Shown one piece after another: positions 26,418 to 38,952 of a DNA stretch of 64,000 nucleotides. This DNA comes from Adineta ricciae (lineage: Eukaryota; Rotifera; Eurotatoria; Adinetida; Adinetidae): the NCBI GenBank assembly GCA_905250025.1, contig CAJNOJ010000020.1:1-64000 (forward strand), given 5' to 3'. The notes beneath the pieces were generated by a model, which did not search any database, was not told the DNA's origin, and was given only the letters and a program-made list of their open reading frames with translations. Every line of letters starts with the position of its first letter. Within the stretch, counting starts at the first letter, position 1. The position numbers and the translations under genes are program-made.

Positions 26418-27692
26418 AGAAGGATGCAATTCATTTTCGAATTTTTCACTAAACGATAGAAACTACTCACGAAGAAAGGAAGCGACATTGATCAGTTGCG
26501 AATAAATACATGATTCTGGTGATTGACTTGATAATTGACTAAACGAAAAATCGTCTTCAATTAGCATCAAGCCGAAACTATTCGAACGCTTTCATATAAC
26601 TCGATTTCGAGCAGCCCCAAGAATAGACTATTTTCCTCGAATAATCATGCGTCGAGAGAATTATTTCAATTGATATAATTGCTCAAATATTGACACATGC
26701 AATAGTTTCTTTTGTCTTCGAAGACATTTATGCTAATTTCTCGCGTCAGTTGTCATGCGTGTTTCTTATTGATTAACAATTAACAATGATGTAAACTGGT
26801 GAAACTAAAGGTTATTTCGTGACTACCAAGCATATGTAAATTGATGCATCACTCTGAATATTATTAATATTCTCGAATAGAGTTTATATAATCAATCTTA
26901 CCTTACATATGGAAATTCAAATTTCGAATGACCAAGATAGATTGCGAAGGCGAAACTTAATGGAAAACATTCTTCTTCAACTGATAACACATACAGACAG
27001 TTTGACTTACGAAATCACATATGCACATGGAATGAGAACACAAACAGACAAGGGAAAGAAGTAGAGGTGTCCCTCGATCATCACTAAAATAATTATTGAT
27101 AGTACAAAATATTTAATCGACAGAAAAATATTCACATCAGACAGTTCGGATACTGAATTGCTCTCGTAATCGATTTAGTCGAAAGTTGTATGTGTAGTTA
27201 TCGGAATCGAACAGGATCGGAAATCACTTGTGTAACACTTAGTGAGTTGTCGTCTATTCGGATGAAGAGCATTTGACTTCGAGAGACTCGATACAAGTGT
27301 GCGTTTGTTTCTAAGAATCAATAAGTTCAGTTTTAGCTCTAACCAGTGTCTTGACTTTCTTAGATAGCGGAAAGATCTAAGAGGAAAAAGAAAAAAAGAC
27401 TCCCTAGTGTGTTTTTCCTCTGTCTATAAATAGATATTTCCTACCTATTGATATGACAATCTGGATGTCAATGTGAAAATGAATCTGAAACATAAAACAT
27501 CGAATAGCAATACATATGCATCCAAACGAAGCAAGCGCGCCAGAAAGTTGAAATAAATGAACAAAGAAGTTTATATTGGACGGGAAATTTGTACAATAAA
27601 AAAATCCGAAAAATAGTGCGTGTTTGGTTGATTGATCCACAGATCGTCGATGAAAAGCAATCTGACCAGAATAAATCTCTTGGTTTCTTTGT
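26418..27692. other. Intergenic, no gene seen
   Basis: This AT-rich sequence lies between the doubtful fragment and the stop codon of the syntaxin-like gene. It contains only short unsupported frames. The right end should hold the 3' UTR of the minus-strand gene. Confidence 0.55.
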
Positions 27693-28964
27693 CTAATCGG
27701 AAGTTGTTCGTTTTGATGCTGTTGAAAACATAGCGACGATAATTCCAACAAGAATTAGTATAGATAATGTTATCGTAATTGCACATAGAAACTTTCGTCG
27801 ATTACATCGTCGATGACATCGACGTACCTAAGAAGAAAAGTTAGTATTGAATTTGGATGTCTTCTTCTTCTTCTTTTCATGGAACATACAAAGCACGAAA
27901 CAACAACAATGACGACGACGACGACAAGGAATTTTCAACGTACTATAGATGAGCTGCTATCACTTAAATAGTGACGAAGGGTCGATCGGTGCCCTTCGAG
28001 ACTTCTCTCGGTGATCAGATCTGTGGTGTATTTATGCATATTTTCAACTAAAGTAGAATGATGCAAATTCAATCGCTTCTTTAGTCGAATACGAACTGAA
28101 TTCTTTGGAGTAGGATGTGGCATGATGTCGCAATTGATAGACGTCAATGTGTTCAATTTCATCACGAAGTGTTTGAATATATTGAATTTGACTAAATGAG
28201 AGTCGATTGATTCGATTAGCAGAGAGCCTTTCAATGGAATTTACTTCAATAATTCAATGTAACGATTCGTTTCGTTTTCTTCTGCTTCATGATGTTCGTA
28301 AGAGACTTCGTCGGCGGCGATTGTGGAATCTTCAAAACCCAAATTAACAACATTTTCCCTATCTGCAATGTTCATATTCAGAAAATCTGTCTTCAATCGT
28401 CAATAGAATTTACCTCCGGTCGCTACTGGAAAATAAACGAGTAAAATGGAAAACTTATGAAGCAAATCTTCGTAATAGCTGAGAGACGCTAAGGTGAAAC
28501 ACAAACATTTCTCGAAGCGTCGCACGGTAAGTTCACTTTTAGTTCTAAACAGAAACAAAGTTTTCGCCATCGGTCACGCTGTTCGTTTCCCCCAACTTAC
28601 GATCCAGCTACGGCAACATTACTGCCAAGCACTTCACGTTGATGATAAAAACTACAGTGAATACGTTCTTTTAACTTTTGAATTTTATTTCGGAGCTTCG
28701 TTGTATCACACGATGTGCCAAGGTAGTAAACATATTGTCGAAATTTGGCTACATCTTTCATACAGTCATGTAAAACCTAAAAACATACATTCGAATGAAT
28801 CCTGTGCAATCAAAGCGCAGACGTACTTTGAAAACTTCGCGGTCATCTGGTAGATTTGTATGAGTTGTCGTATGTCCTGCAGAACCTTGTCGAGTCGTTG
28901 GAATGATATTAGCTGGTGCCATTGAGATGATCGATGATTCAAGAACAGAGCCCGTTGCGGGCAT
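27693..28964 (-). CDS. Divergent syntaxin-like tail-anchored membrane protein (seven exons)
   Basis: The ATG at 28962-28964 opens MPATGSVLESSIISMAPAN. A helical segment resembling the syntaxin-7/12 Habc start follows, with VYYLGTSCDTTKLRNKIQKL. After an acidic linker comes a coiled segment, IQYIQTLRDEIEHIDVYQLR, at the place of a SNARE motif. The end is a basic Arg/Cys patch (VRRCHRRCNRRK), a single membrane segment (FLCAITITLSILILVGIIVA) and a short lumenal tail. I assembled the exons from GT-AG sites that keep the frame; the stop is TAG at 27693-27695. One donor, near 28098, is weak (A|GTTCGT). The architecture is that of a tail-anchored Qa-SNARE, but the central zero-layer Gln is not evident. 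A relative of the RGS7-binding protein family is an alternative. The Cys residues beside the membrane segment could be palmitoylated. Confidence 0.5.
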
Positions 28965-30235
28965 TCTTTCTCGAAATGTCAAAATCCTTGATTAGTTCTA
29001 ACTAAGAAAACCAACGACGATGACAAACGAATGAATATTCATTGAAGTTGTTTTCCATACCAATATTTACAATGATTGTAGCGCCGTGCTACACAAGAAC
29101 GAATCGAGAAATTTTTACCCGATTACAATGATTTTTCGAAAATATTCCTCAAAATATGCGCAATTTCAAAACTTCGTCTACATTTCACTTCTCGCGATAG
29201 AGGTCGCCTACAGTCAATACTATTAATAAGCATTAGATGGAAATGACATGCATAAAACAACGTACTTGAATATGCAAGTAGTTTTATATAAACAAAATCA
29301 TTAATCATAATCGAAACACTGCACTGTTGTATTACCTGCACGTTTTGTTTTATCCACAATTGATTATTAAGATGTTGTCCGAAGTCATACTTTGTATACA
29401 CACACTTTCTTTTGTTCGACCTACAAGTATGATATAATATTTCTCTAATTCATAATAAATAAAGACATTTCATATGAAAAAAGAAAAAAAGAAATAAAAG
29501 TACTCGTTACATTAAATAAAAAGTATTTTCTTTCGACTGATAAATATTTAAAAATGAGAAAGTTTGCTGCGTTTAAAACGAGCAGAAAACTCTCAACGAA
29601 CGATTTCAACGGGATAACTAATTGTAAATAATCACTCGTCAACGACAATATAATTATACATTAGACAAATGCATTTTTGATAAAAAAAAATCCATCTCGA
29701 TAAGAAGCCGTTTTCATTTGCGAGAACAAATTATGATCGATGTTTTCTCTCGTCGAAATCGCCCTGCAAAGATACAAGAGAACGAACCGAAACAACATAT
29801 TGATGAATAAAAGAGAGTATGTTCTGTCATGTCACACCCTGTAATATAGCATGGAAGCAAAAGAATAATATCTAACTCACAACGTTCTTCCTGTGACGAC
29901 GAGTGCTCTCTCCATCATTTCAAAGTATAGAGTCGGCATACATATAATAGTATGTAAGCATCGAAGTACGAACGATGCTGTTTTCTTTAATTAATAACCA
30001 CGAGAGTGACATGAAACGGTTATATTGGTTAGCAAGACAAGCGAGGCGAACAAAAAAGATGATGTTCGTTCGCATTTCAGAGGTGATAATGATAATCTTG
30101 CAAGTTCGATAATCTGTGCGACGGCGGCGACGAAGTTGTATGAGACAAATGTCGATTCGGATATCAAATAACAATATATTTGATAGAAAAACACACAAGA
30201 AAATAACAAGAACAAGAACAAGATGCGAGGATGAA
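28965..30235. other. Intergenic, no gene seen
   Basis: AT-rich DNA between the start of the syntaxin-like gene and the stop of UTP14. Frames are short, with no recognisable protein and no consistent splice chain. It probably holds the promoter of the former and the 3' UTR of the latter. Confidence 0.55.
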
Positions 30236-32803
30236 TTAAGTCGCTTTTCTTTTTCTTTTCATTTTTTTCTTGGAACTCTGATCATTATCGAATAGAGAAT
30301 CTTGTTCAACAGTTGGTGCTGAGTTGTCTTCAAGAGAATTATTCGCTAGATCAAAATTCAATGCTGATTGGTCTTGTTTGGAGCGATTGTGTTTAAGAAA
30401 AACATCTTGTTTATTCAATGGTTCAATACGAACGCCAATACGTGTTCGTACTTTCGGCTGATTCAAACGGCGATACGCTGTTTCGGGATTCCATTCACGC
30501 CCTAATGGTTGTTGGATTAGCGACTCGAATTGATCAGCGTTAACGAATGGAAACGGTAGATCGCTGACCTGAAAGAGAGAAAAACGTATGATTTGCTTTT
30601 CTAAGCAAAACAAAAGATGCATACGCGATGTTCGGCAATCTTCTTGTCAGCATTTTCGTTGATGATCACGTGTTGAAGATGAACATCTCGGCGAGGCGGG
30701 GCAGGCTTCGGAGGAATTAAAAATCTACATATAAAAAAGGATTTATCTTCGTGATGATTGAAATCTATTCTTTGTTACTTTCGTTTCTTGCGTTTGTTTA
30801 CAGGTACGCCGGCTCCAGCCCACTCACCCCAACCAGGTAATGATAAGTCAATCGCTTTCGGGCGATCACGGTCAACGATATCAGTTTTTTCTTTTTCGAA
30901 TTCAGCAAGAACGTCATCGTCGGCAAAAGCTTCTTGAATATTCATGCGATGTTGCTGACTTTCTTCTTTTTGTTCTTTGTTTTCAACTTCCATTCGTTTA
31001 TTAGTCACTGGCATGTTCAGATGCTCGACAGCTTTAGCTGGAGTTATACCATATGTTTCTTTCTTTTCTATCGATTTATTTTCTGGCTGCACGACTTCAT
31101 CCTTATTACTTTCCTCCTCCTCCTCTTCTTCTTCTTCTTCATCATTATCATCGCTTTCAGATGACGAACTTTCTTCATTTCGCATTTCATTTGGCTTCGA
31201 ATATTCGGAGGCTGGAAGAACCGCACTTGTGGTTGTTAGCCAAGGATTTGCTTCGGCTTCGACTTGAGATGGCGGAAGGATCAAAGGAATTTCGATAGGT
31301 TTCTTTTTTGTTATTTCTGCAGTTGGTTTTATTGTCGTTGCTGTTGCATCATCGTCATCATCATCATCGTCGTCATCGTCATCATCGCTCGCTACTGCTT
31401 GTTTTTTACTAAGTTGTTTACCAAGCTTCAGCTGTTCTTCGACATCTTCTCGGACCTAGTCGCATATAAACGAATTGATGAAGTAAATCAGAATTGCACT
31501 TACTTTTGTATTAAACTTAGCTAACAATCGTTTTTCTTTTGCCCATTTGGTTGAATTTTTGTGGCGTAGAGTTGAACGTTCTTCAACACGATGTCGTTCA
31601 AGTTTTTGTAAACGTTCAAGAAACTCATCAGGATTTTCAGTAGCCAACTTTTCCAGATCTTTCTCTTCTTGTTTCTGACGTTCTTTTCGGGCAATACGAC
31701 GAAATCTACGGGAAATAAACGCAAGACAGGCAATTCGAATACACAAACATTGAATTTCTCTCATTACTTTTTGCTTTTAATCTTTCGTATTCGCTTGAAC
31801 TTCGATTGTTGATACGATATTAACGCCCGCATTTTCTTCAATTCATTTAACTTTGCTTTTGCCTTAACAGAACATTCTCTAGTCGATTCTGTAGACATTA
31901 AGACGACTACTCACTTCAAGCAAGTCCATTTTACTGATGATTTTCTTCTCTGCTTGCGTGAGCAATGAATCCGATTGAATGTTATTATTGCTTGTTTGTA
32001 ATATCGCTGCAATATCTTTCTCCAGCGAGCTCAACGGCTTGAGTTTACTCACAAATTCTTGTGTGGTTTGAAATTGAACACCACCGTTTTGTAGTGGAAA
32101 ATTCAAAGTTTCTGCCTGAAATGAAACCATCATCTTCATTTGCTTATTCGCAAATATCATCTATTTACCGTTCGATATTTTTCCACGACAGGATCCCATT
32201 TCTTTAAAGATTTCTTTTCTTGAGTGTAGGCAGCAATACGTTGAGCCTAAAAGAAAGATTCTTTTTTCTTTCGATGATTATCTTTCGAATAGAAAGCGAC
32301 CTTATCAGCTTGAGGCTTTTGCAATGGTTGTTGAAGAACAGCTTGATGTTTATTAACTTTAGCTAATTGTTTTTTCAATGTCTGCACTTGCAACGACGAA
32401 GATTTCTTTAAACTTGATAACAGTTGATGGCTCTTGATCTTCTTCGATGCATTTGCTAAAAGATACACAAAATCGATTCGATGAACTCACGTCGTCTGCA
32501 CTTACATGTCTGTGCCGATGCAAGAAGATTTGTCGGATTGCTGATCGGTTCTGTCCGTAGGGTGACTTTCCTATTCGAAATAGTGGACACTTATTGGTGA
32601 AACTCGAAATGAGATCGTTCTTACTTCTTTTTACCACCCAAATGAACGATAGAATCGATGAGTTTCTCATGTTTCGACGTTTTCGTGTGTTCGTATGATT
32701 GCTAAATAAAACCGACTTTACCTCCATCGTTCGATTCGAAATCTCATACCTCTTCATCGTCATCATCGGCTAAAACCGGTTCGTTAATAAAATCGTCTTC
32801 CAT
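30236..32803 (-). CDS. UTP14: UTP14, U3 snoRNP/SSU-processome component (multi-exon)
   Basis: The start is at 32801-32803 (MEDDFINEPVLADDDDEE) and the stop at 30236-30238. Family hallmarks are a basic helical middle (FRRIARKERQKQEEKDLEKL), an acidic Ser/Glu/Asp stretch near 31100-31190, the conserved SLPGWGEWAGAGVP followed by a Lys/Arg run, and a C-terminal block with SDLPFPFVNADQFESLIQQP and LNQPKVRTRIGVRI. UTP14 is a nucleolar protein needed for processing of 18S pre-rRNA; in yeast it activates the helicase Dhr1. About nine short introns are present. A tttcag splice acceptor abuts the start codon directly, so a leader exon or trans-spliced leader is attached there. The C-terminus ends in a Lys/Arg-rich nuclear/nucleolar signal. 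Confidence 0.9.
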
Positions 32804-33191
32804 CTGAAATATGGAACAGAGTTTCAAAATACTAATCAATTGAATGCATATATCTCAATTTTTCATTCGTCGAGATTTACAGTACGATTGGAGATAGACT
32901 TTAAATCAATCAGAAATGACCTGGCGAGAACTCGAGTAACGAATGATGGCGCCAGATGTCGAACCAGATACACCATATTCATAACTTTGTTCTGATGATA
33001 TTACTCGTTTAGGTTTATTTGTATAAATAAATATACAAAAGATTCTAGAATTCATTACAAAACTATTCGATAAAAATAAATAAATAGCTTGGTTAAAAAT
33101 ACACGTAAAAAAAAACAATTATAATTGCTGGCTTAAAATATCAAACTTTTTTTTGGAGAGCAATGCTGTATGTACATTCAGGTGTGATTGA
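32804..33191. other. Short intergenic stretch with an open frame of unknown meaning
   Basis: This lies between the UTP14 start and the P450 stop. A minus-strand frame ending at 32906 reads PKRVISSEQSYEYGVSG and then Ser/Arg-rich sequence. It could be an upstream UTP14 leader, a separate 3' exon, or chance. There is A/T-rich sequence with poly-A-like signals (aataaa) near 33020-33100. Confidence 0.4.
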
Positions 33192-35254
33192 TCATTTTCC
33201 ACTAAGGTGTGTGGCTTTCAATGCGTATTTTGGCGGTAAATTCACTAAACCAAATGTACCTTCAGTGGCTTCTGGTAACGGGCCGGTTTTATCGAAGTCA
33301 TTGTGATATAAAAGTACCGCTAAGATACCAGTCAATAGATTAAATAGATGTTTTTCTGCAATACATGCTCGGGGACCGAATCCAAAGGGTGAGTAAGCAT
33401 CAGTTGGGATGCTTGATGCTTTATCGCCAAGCCATCGGTTTATGTCGAAATTCATTGCGTCTATCCAAGCAATGGAATGATGTAGTGCAACAACATTTGC
33501 ACCGAATTGTGTACGTTTTTGAATGTGAAAGTTACGCCATTTGAAATCTTCTAACGTGGAATGAATGACAATTGGAACAACTGGTGAAACACGTAGAACT
33601 TCTTTGACAAACGCTCCAGTGACAGCTAGAGACTCAGCCGATGATAGATTGAACGACGAATAACCTTTCGATCTGTAAAGAGAAACGATAATTTTATTTC
33701 TTATTCTTTGAAATGTCAATTTATTTTACCGTGCCTCTCGGCGGCATTGATCAGCTGCTTCAGGATATTTAGCAACATAGAGTAATAACCATGAAAGTGC
33801 GCCTTTGAGCATTTCACTTCCATGCATGATTATGTCGAGTACACAAGCAGCAATATCGTCTTCATCGAGACGCGGTGATGACTCATCGAGCACATCCAAA
33901 ATTGAACTGAGAAAATCTCTATTTTTTGCCGAAGATGAGATCGCTTGTTCTTCAGATAGACCTACAATAGCGCTGCTTTCATCGCGTCGGAATCGTATCC
34001 ATGTTTTGATGTAGTCTAACACATTCTCATTGATATCTAACGTTTCAGATAAACCAGTTAGTTGTGTTAACATAACTTTAGCTGATTTGGCAAATGTATC
34101 GGCGTGGATTGCTTTCGAAATCTTATAGAGATTCTGTTCGAATAACTCGAAAGTTTTGTCTTCGATCGATGCCGCTGTTGACGAACATGTTAATCTTGCT
34201 AACAGGCGAACACTGAAATAGAATGTCGTTCGACGCACGTCGAATTTTTCCGTCAAATGCGTTTGTTTGATCTGATCTTGAACAATCGAGTCGAGTCGTT
34301 TGCCGACCAGATCATTATCCATATGATTAACAAGAGCCTTGTGAATTATCCGAGCATTGTGGTCCTGGTGACGAAAGACGATGCCTAGAAAAAAAAACAT
34401 AAAACGCTGCAATTATCGCAATTGCTTTTCTAATAAACTGACACTCCTTCAAATAAAACCAAGTCACTATCCATAATTATTTCAGACTTAACTATCATAA
34501 AGCTGCTTATTATATTCCAGCTAATATTTGTCTTCCAAAGCACTCATCACGGCTCTCTGTCTCGACATATGATGCATCCTTTCATTATTTATATATTGAA
34601 AGCTACATAACATCTTCTCAGGGTCAATTTCTGTTATAATTAGAGCAATTCACTTCGCCAAACAAATCAATTTTTTCATAGGAATACCTGTGCGAATGTG
34701 TTTTCCTTCTTTGTAACGTAATTGATTTTCAAGGTACCCATCGACTTTGTTACTGACTAAATCTGCACGGCCGATGAATATTTCATTAATCAGTCTTGGG
34801 TCATTGAGTAAAACTAAACGACCGACATGAGTCATCACTGTACAGGAATCAGGATAGTCCGTAGCGAGTGCAAGTAAATTGTCCCGTTTCTTACGATGAA
34901 AAGATATGGCATCTTTGATGTTTCGCCAATCACGAGGCCCTTTCGGATAACGGTATCGATTACGATCTATCATGGGAAAACAACAAGGAATTTACAAGTT
35001 GTTCAAAGTTGAAAATACTCCTATGTCGTACCGTATTGCCATTTAAGTAAAATAACAATGATTATCATAGCAAAATGTATTCCGAACGATAGAATATAAC
35101 TTAGCCATGTGTCTTCTTCCGCTCCTGACGAATGATCCACATCGGCAATCGTTGATTCGAACGCATTGCCAACAATGTTCGCTACTTTCGTACCAACCTC
35201 CGCTGCTAATTCGACTTTTTCAACAATCTTTTCAGTAATATTTTCCGCTGCCAT
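33192..35254 (-). CDS. Atypical cytochrome P450 (four exons)
   Basis: The ATG at 35252-35254 gives MAAENITEKIVEKVELAAEV. A membrane segment comes only at residues ~51-70 (LSYILSFGIHFAMIIIVILL), later than in most microsomal P450s. Then come RYPKGPRDWRN (proline hinge), the K-helix ExxR (FVKEVLRVSP) and the heme-ligand loop FGFGPRACIAEK (Cys codon 33363-33365). The heme Cys and ExxR are intact, but the usual Gly after the Cys is Ala. The I-helix site that normally reads AGxDTT is IMHGSEMLKGA, so the oxygen-activating Thr is missing. Layout and length (about 560 aa) resemble CYP2/CYP17-clan enzymes. The third intron from the 3' end (about 34387-34684) is longer than the local norm. It may be a monooxygenase with changed chemistry or a peroxide/isomerase-type P450. 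I cannot assign a subfamily. Confidence 0.85.
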
Positions 35255-35545
35255 GGTTCTAGTCAATCTAAGATGAGACGAAGAAAAACAATACAAGAAT
35301 GATATTGTTCTTGACTTAGACAAAACTGAGTTCGTTACGTACAAACAAAATTTATTTTTGTTGTCTTTCTCTGGTTTTTTTTTCGATGCATCAATGCACA
35401 TCGTCGATTCAGCAAAGAAACAAACAAATAAACATAGACACGAAAGAAAGCGAAAGAGAAAAGAAAACGAGACACACGTGTACATATTCAGGTGAGATCA
35501 TCGTCACAACTAACAACAACAAAAATGAAAAAAAAACAAGTTCTT

Positions 35546-38500
35546 CTAAATTTTTGCCAATTGTTGAAAGAGATTCGACGGGAGAATCGACTCAATTTTA
35601 TCCGTCAAATATTGCAGAGGTACACTGAACCAGTTAAGAAACAAGCGAGCGATATACGCAGCAATTTCGGGATATTGATGAGTAAGTAAAGCAAGCATGG
35701 CGGTGCCTGAACATAATCCAGCTGTGAATAAAATAAAAAATGGCAGTTCTTTTTTCGGAAAGACAGAGACATCATGAAACGCTAAACAAAAGACACCTTA
35801 CAGATGGAATTCGTGAAGACAAAGCAAAACTTTACCAGGTAGTAATTCTCGATCAGCTGCTTCCGTGCACTAAAACACAGAAAGAGAGAAATTTTTTGGT
35901 TTTACATGAAATGTTAAAGGGTGATTTGACTTACCGTTGGATATGGATGAAAGAGATGTCCCTTTTCTAATGGATATGGGATCATTCGAAATGTTCCTTC
36001 CCATGTGCAGTGTAGAAGATTTAATGCACCGTCGACGCGACGCCAATGTGGCAGATGAAAAAACGCGTATGCAATCGCTTCTGAATCACCACGTTTGAGA
36101 ATATGTTCAGGTGGTAAAATCAAACTTTTCATCTCTAATAAATACTACAATGAAAAGCAGAGGTTGAGTTTGCTTTCGCCTGTGTCAAATCCTTTTGTGA
36201 GAGTCTTTACCTTTGGTACGTGTGGATTAAATTCTACTGCTCGATGGATGGCCTCGACTGCAGACATTTCCGCTGCAGTTAAACCTCGTTTACTTGCAAC
36301 GTCAGGCGAAAATCTAATTAGACAATATAGATGAAAGTTCGAAGAAAAAAACCTCTTTTTCGAGCTACACATGGTTAATTGATGCACTAATAATCAGCTT
36401 TGCTTTACTCTTAAAATAGTTAGTATTCTATATTCCTTAAAAAGTTATTTCCGTCTTCGGGCTCCGACTGAGAAGAAACAACCTTGAGACTCAAAAACTA
36501 CCTTTGATGAAGTACACCTGGACCGTAATGAATCTTCCGCAATCTACTAGAATAACTTTCACTGGAAGTTTTACGTACGTGGCAGCAACTGCTCTGGCTT
36601 TAAGCAAAGCAGCTGTGTAACAGATCGTTGCTGATTTCGGTAAACTGATATCTGAATGGAAAAAGAGAATTGTCAACTAACGTAAAGAAAAGTTTATTCT
36701 TACCATCGTATTTGGCGAGCACGCCCTGTACATCGGGATAGTTTTGAAGTGCAAGTAGAACTTCAATAAGATTTTCATGAATGTTAAAAACCGACATCAT
36801 TGGAAATTCTTTCACCAGGTCACGAAAGATTTTTGTTGCTTCACGAAGTTTACCCAATTTTCTTGCACACATACCCAATCGACGTTTAACATAGATTAAG
36901 ATATTTGTATTACGTTCTACAAGAAAACATGTAGATCATTCCGAAAATTCGTCTCATCGAATTCTTTTCGTACTATGTACAATATCTTGGTTATGACCTT
37001 GCTCGAGTAACTGTTGTGACTTTCGATAGGCGTTCTCTGCACACTTCAACGCTTGCTTCAGAATTCGTTCGACTTCAATGATTGTCGTTGCTTCTTCTTC
37101 CGCGAGAAGTATCAATGCTGGAGCACATCTACAAATGTGAAAGCGTGCCTTTGTGGATTGATTAATTGACGAATTGTTTCTTACTCAAAATTTTTTTCTA
37201 GTGCATCATGAGCTAATTGAATACGTGTGGATGGTGCTCGTTCGCGCCATGCTCGCTGCATCACTGAAGAATAACAGATTCGATCTCAGAGAGAAACTAA
37301 AATCCTAAATTGATAAGTTTTACTCTCGTATTCCGGTTTGCCTTCGTCCAGTTCGCAAGAAAAAAATGTTTGATGTTCCTGGGCAGATAAATTCATATCA
37401 TGAAAAGTTAATGGTTCTTTGCTATTGTACTGCGTTAAACGTTGGTATTCCGCTCCACGAAAGAGTGCACAAGGGTTTTTCCAAACTTTACATTCATTGG
37501 TACCAGTCACCGGTATTGTGGAATCGATTCCATTTGTTAGCGAATTATTTCCAAGCGAATTGGTTCCTCCACTATTACTACAACCGTTCGTTAACGAGGA
37601 CGATTGTAAAGATGAGTCATTGTTAGTCAAAGTAGAATTTGTCGTATCATTTCCATTTAAAATTGGAGTTAGATGATTGATTGAGACTTGTTCGATAAAT
37701 GATGTACCGTATCTTTTAAAATACCACCATTCGAAAATCTAGATTTTGTAGGCGAAGAGCAAAGATTTTTCTTCAGTGGAAAGACATTGCATTACTTACC
37801 AGAATTAGGCCAGAGATTAATGAGGAAGTGCCTGTCAGAGCGACGTAAAATTTCGGGGTAAGAGTGTTGAAAAACATGGTTGCTGGAAGGAAAAAAAAGA
37901 ATGTTTTTCATCAATGAAGAAAGATTCTCTTGGAAGGAAAATAATCACGAACTACGAATATTGAATGAAAAAAAATCAAACAGAACTTACAAAATATGAC
38001 GTTTAACATGTTTGCTGTAAATAATCACACAACAGTGAAAAGCCACCCGAGAGAATGAGAAGGAGGAGAGAAGGAAGATGTGCGTGTATGTGTGTGATGG
38101 TGCCGTGTAATATTACAGATACATGAGAGAGAGAGAGTAGAATAGTAGCAGCAGCAGTAGTAGTAACGCAGATATAGAAATATATATCTAGAAAAAGATA
38201 GATAGACAGAACGAGAATGAGAAAAGAAAAAAAAAGACACGTATTCTTTTTTTTTCTTCTTTTCTGTAAATGGGAAAACAGTCGGCAAAGAGAAGAAAAA
38301 GAAATTCATTCTTTTCTAACCCTTTATTGGGTCTCTCTCGTTCTTTTTTTGTGCGTATGTGTATCTGTGTACGCTTTGCTCGTTCTTTCTTTTCTCGTCG
38401 CATCGAGGCAAGTTCGTCGTAGAAGAAAAAAAAAAAACTAAGAAGACAAAAAAATATATATAAAGGCATCACAACTGTTCAATCATATAGATGTCTGCCA

Positions 38501-38952
38501 TTAAAAAAGTGACAAGAAACGGCCACATCATCAACATCTGACGGAGTGTAGTGAACACAACACGTCGAGTTAAAAAAGTAAAATGTGATTCATCTACTAC
38601 GCTAAGTTGTTCCTCAAATTTCAGAGACAAAAGAGAAAGAAAACGAGGAAAGTTATTTTTAGTATTAGTCATTCAATATACTGTGTTAAAAACGAATTGA
38701 AAAGCATTAGTAAATTAAAGAATCTTGCTGATGGAAGTGTTTACCATTATTGAAACTATTGAGAACATTCAGCGGGCCACGGAGTGATGCGATAACAACG
38801 AAAATGAGTAAAAGTATTGAGATACTCCAAAGATAGTTACACATCCATAGCGAAATAGAACGGAAGTTTTCCAAAATAGTGAACTGGCTTAATTCGTTCT
38901 CGTCCTCGTCACTGTAGCTCTCATCGTCGATTCTATGGTGATGATTTAACAT
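35546..38952 (-). CDS. ST7: ST7 (suppression of tumorigenicity 7) family protein (multi-exon)
   Basis: The start is at 38950-38952 and the stop (TAG) at 35546-35548. Exon 1 gives an acidic N-terminus and a first membrane segment ([20 protein letters not shown]). Exon 2 opens [15 protein letters not shown], then [20 protein letters not shown]. Further conserved blocks are [117 protein letters not shown] and [20 protein letters not shown]. The protein aligns with human ST7 over its whole length, including the hydrophobic C-terminus. The middle is TPR-like. ST7 is a multi-pass membrane protein of uncertain biochemical role, implicated in low-density-lipoprotein-receptor-related and tumour-suppressor studies. 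The species-specific Asn/Ser/Thr-rich insert (37500-37650) replaces a similar Asn/Ser stretch of the human protein. Confidence 0.93.
37883..38744 (-). other. Long first intron of ST7 with simple-sequence tracts
   Basis: Exon 1 ends AATG|GTAAAC at 38745. Exon 2 begins after ttccag at 37882, and joining them (G + CA ACC ATG) keeps the frame. The 862-bp intron holds GA-rich (38125-38140), AGC/AGT-rich (38145-38165) and A/T-run sequences. The open frames within it are low-complexity and unsupported. A promoter for a shorter ST7 starting at the in-frame ATG at 37875-37877 is possible. Confidence 0.65.

Noticed and set aside
30934..31298. Ser/Leu/Phe-rich plus-strand frames near the acidic UTP14 segment
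   Set aside because: They are the complement of the Glu/Asp-rich UTP14 exon (tcctcctcttcttcttc tract) and have no independent support.
31330..31395. Trinucleotide cat/cgt simple repeat as a microsatellite
   Set aside because: It is coding sequence for an Asp-rich stretch of UTP14, so it is a codon-repeat tract rather than a separate element.
32906..33118. Open frame ending VSGSTSGAIIRYSSSRQVISD as a separate gene
   Set aside because: It is short, its upstream part is AT-rich non-coding-type sequence, and no splice partner is evident; kept only as a note in the intergenic entry.
38025..38472. Hydrophobic Phe/Ser/Arg-rich open frames
   Set aside because: They are low-complexity sequence inside the first ST7 intron and overlap one another on both strands.
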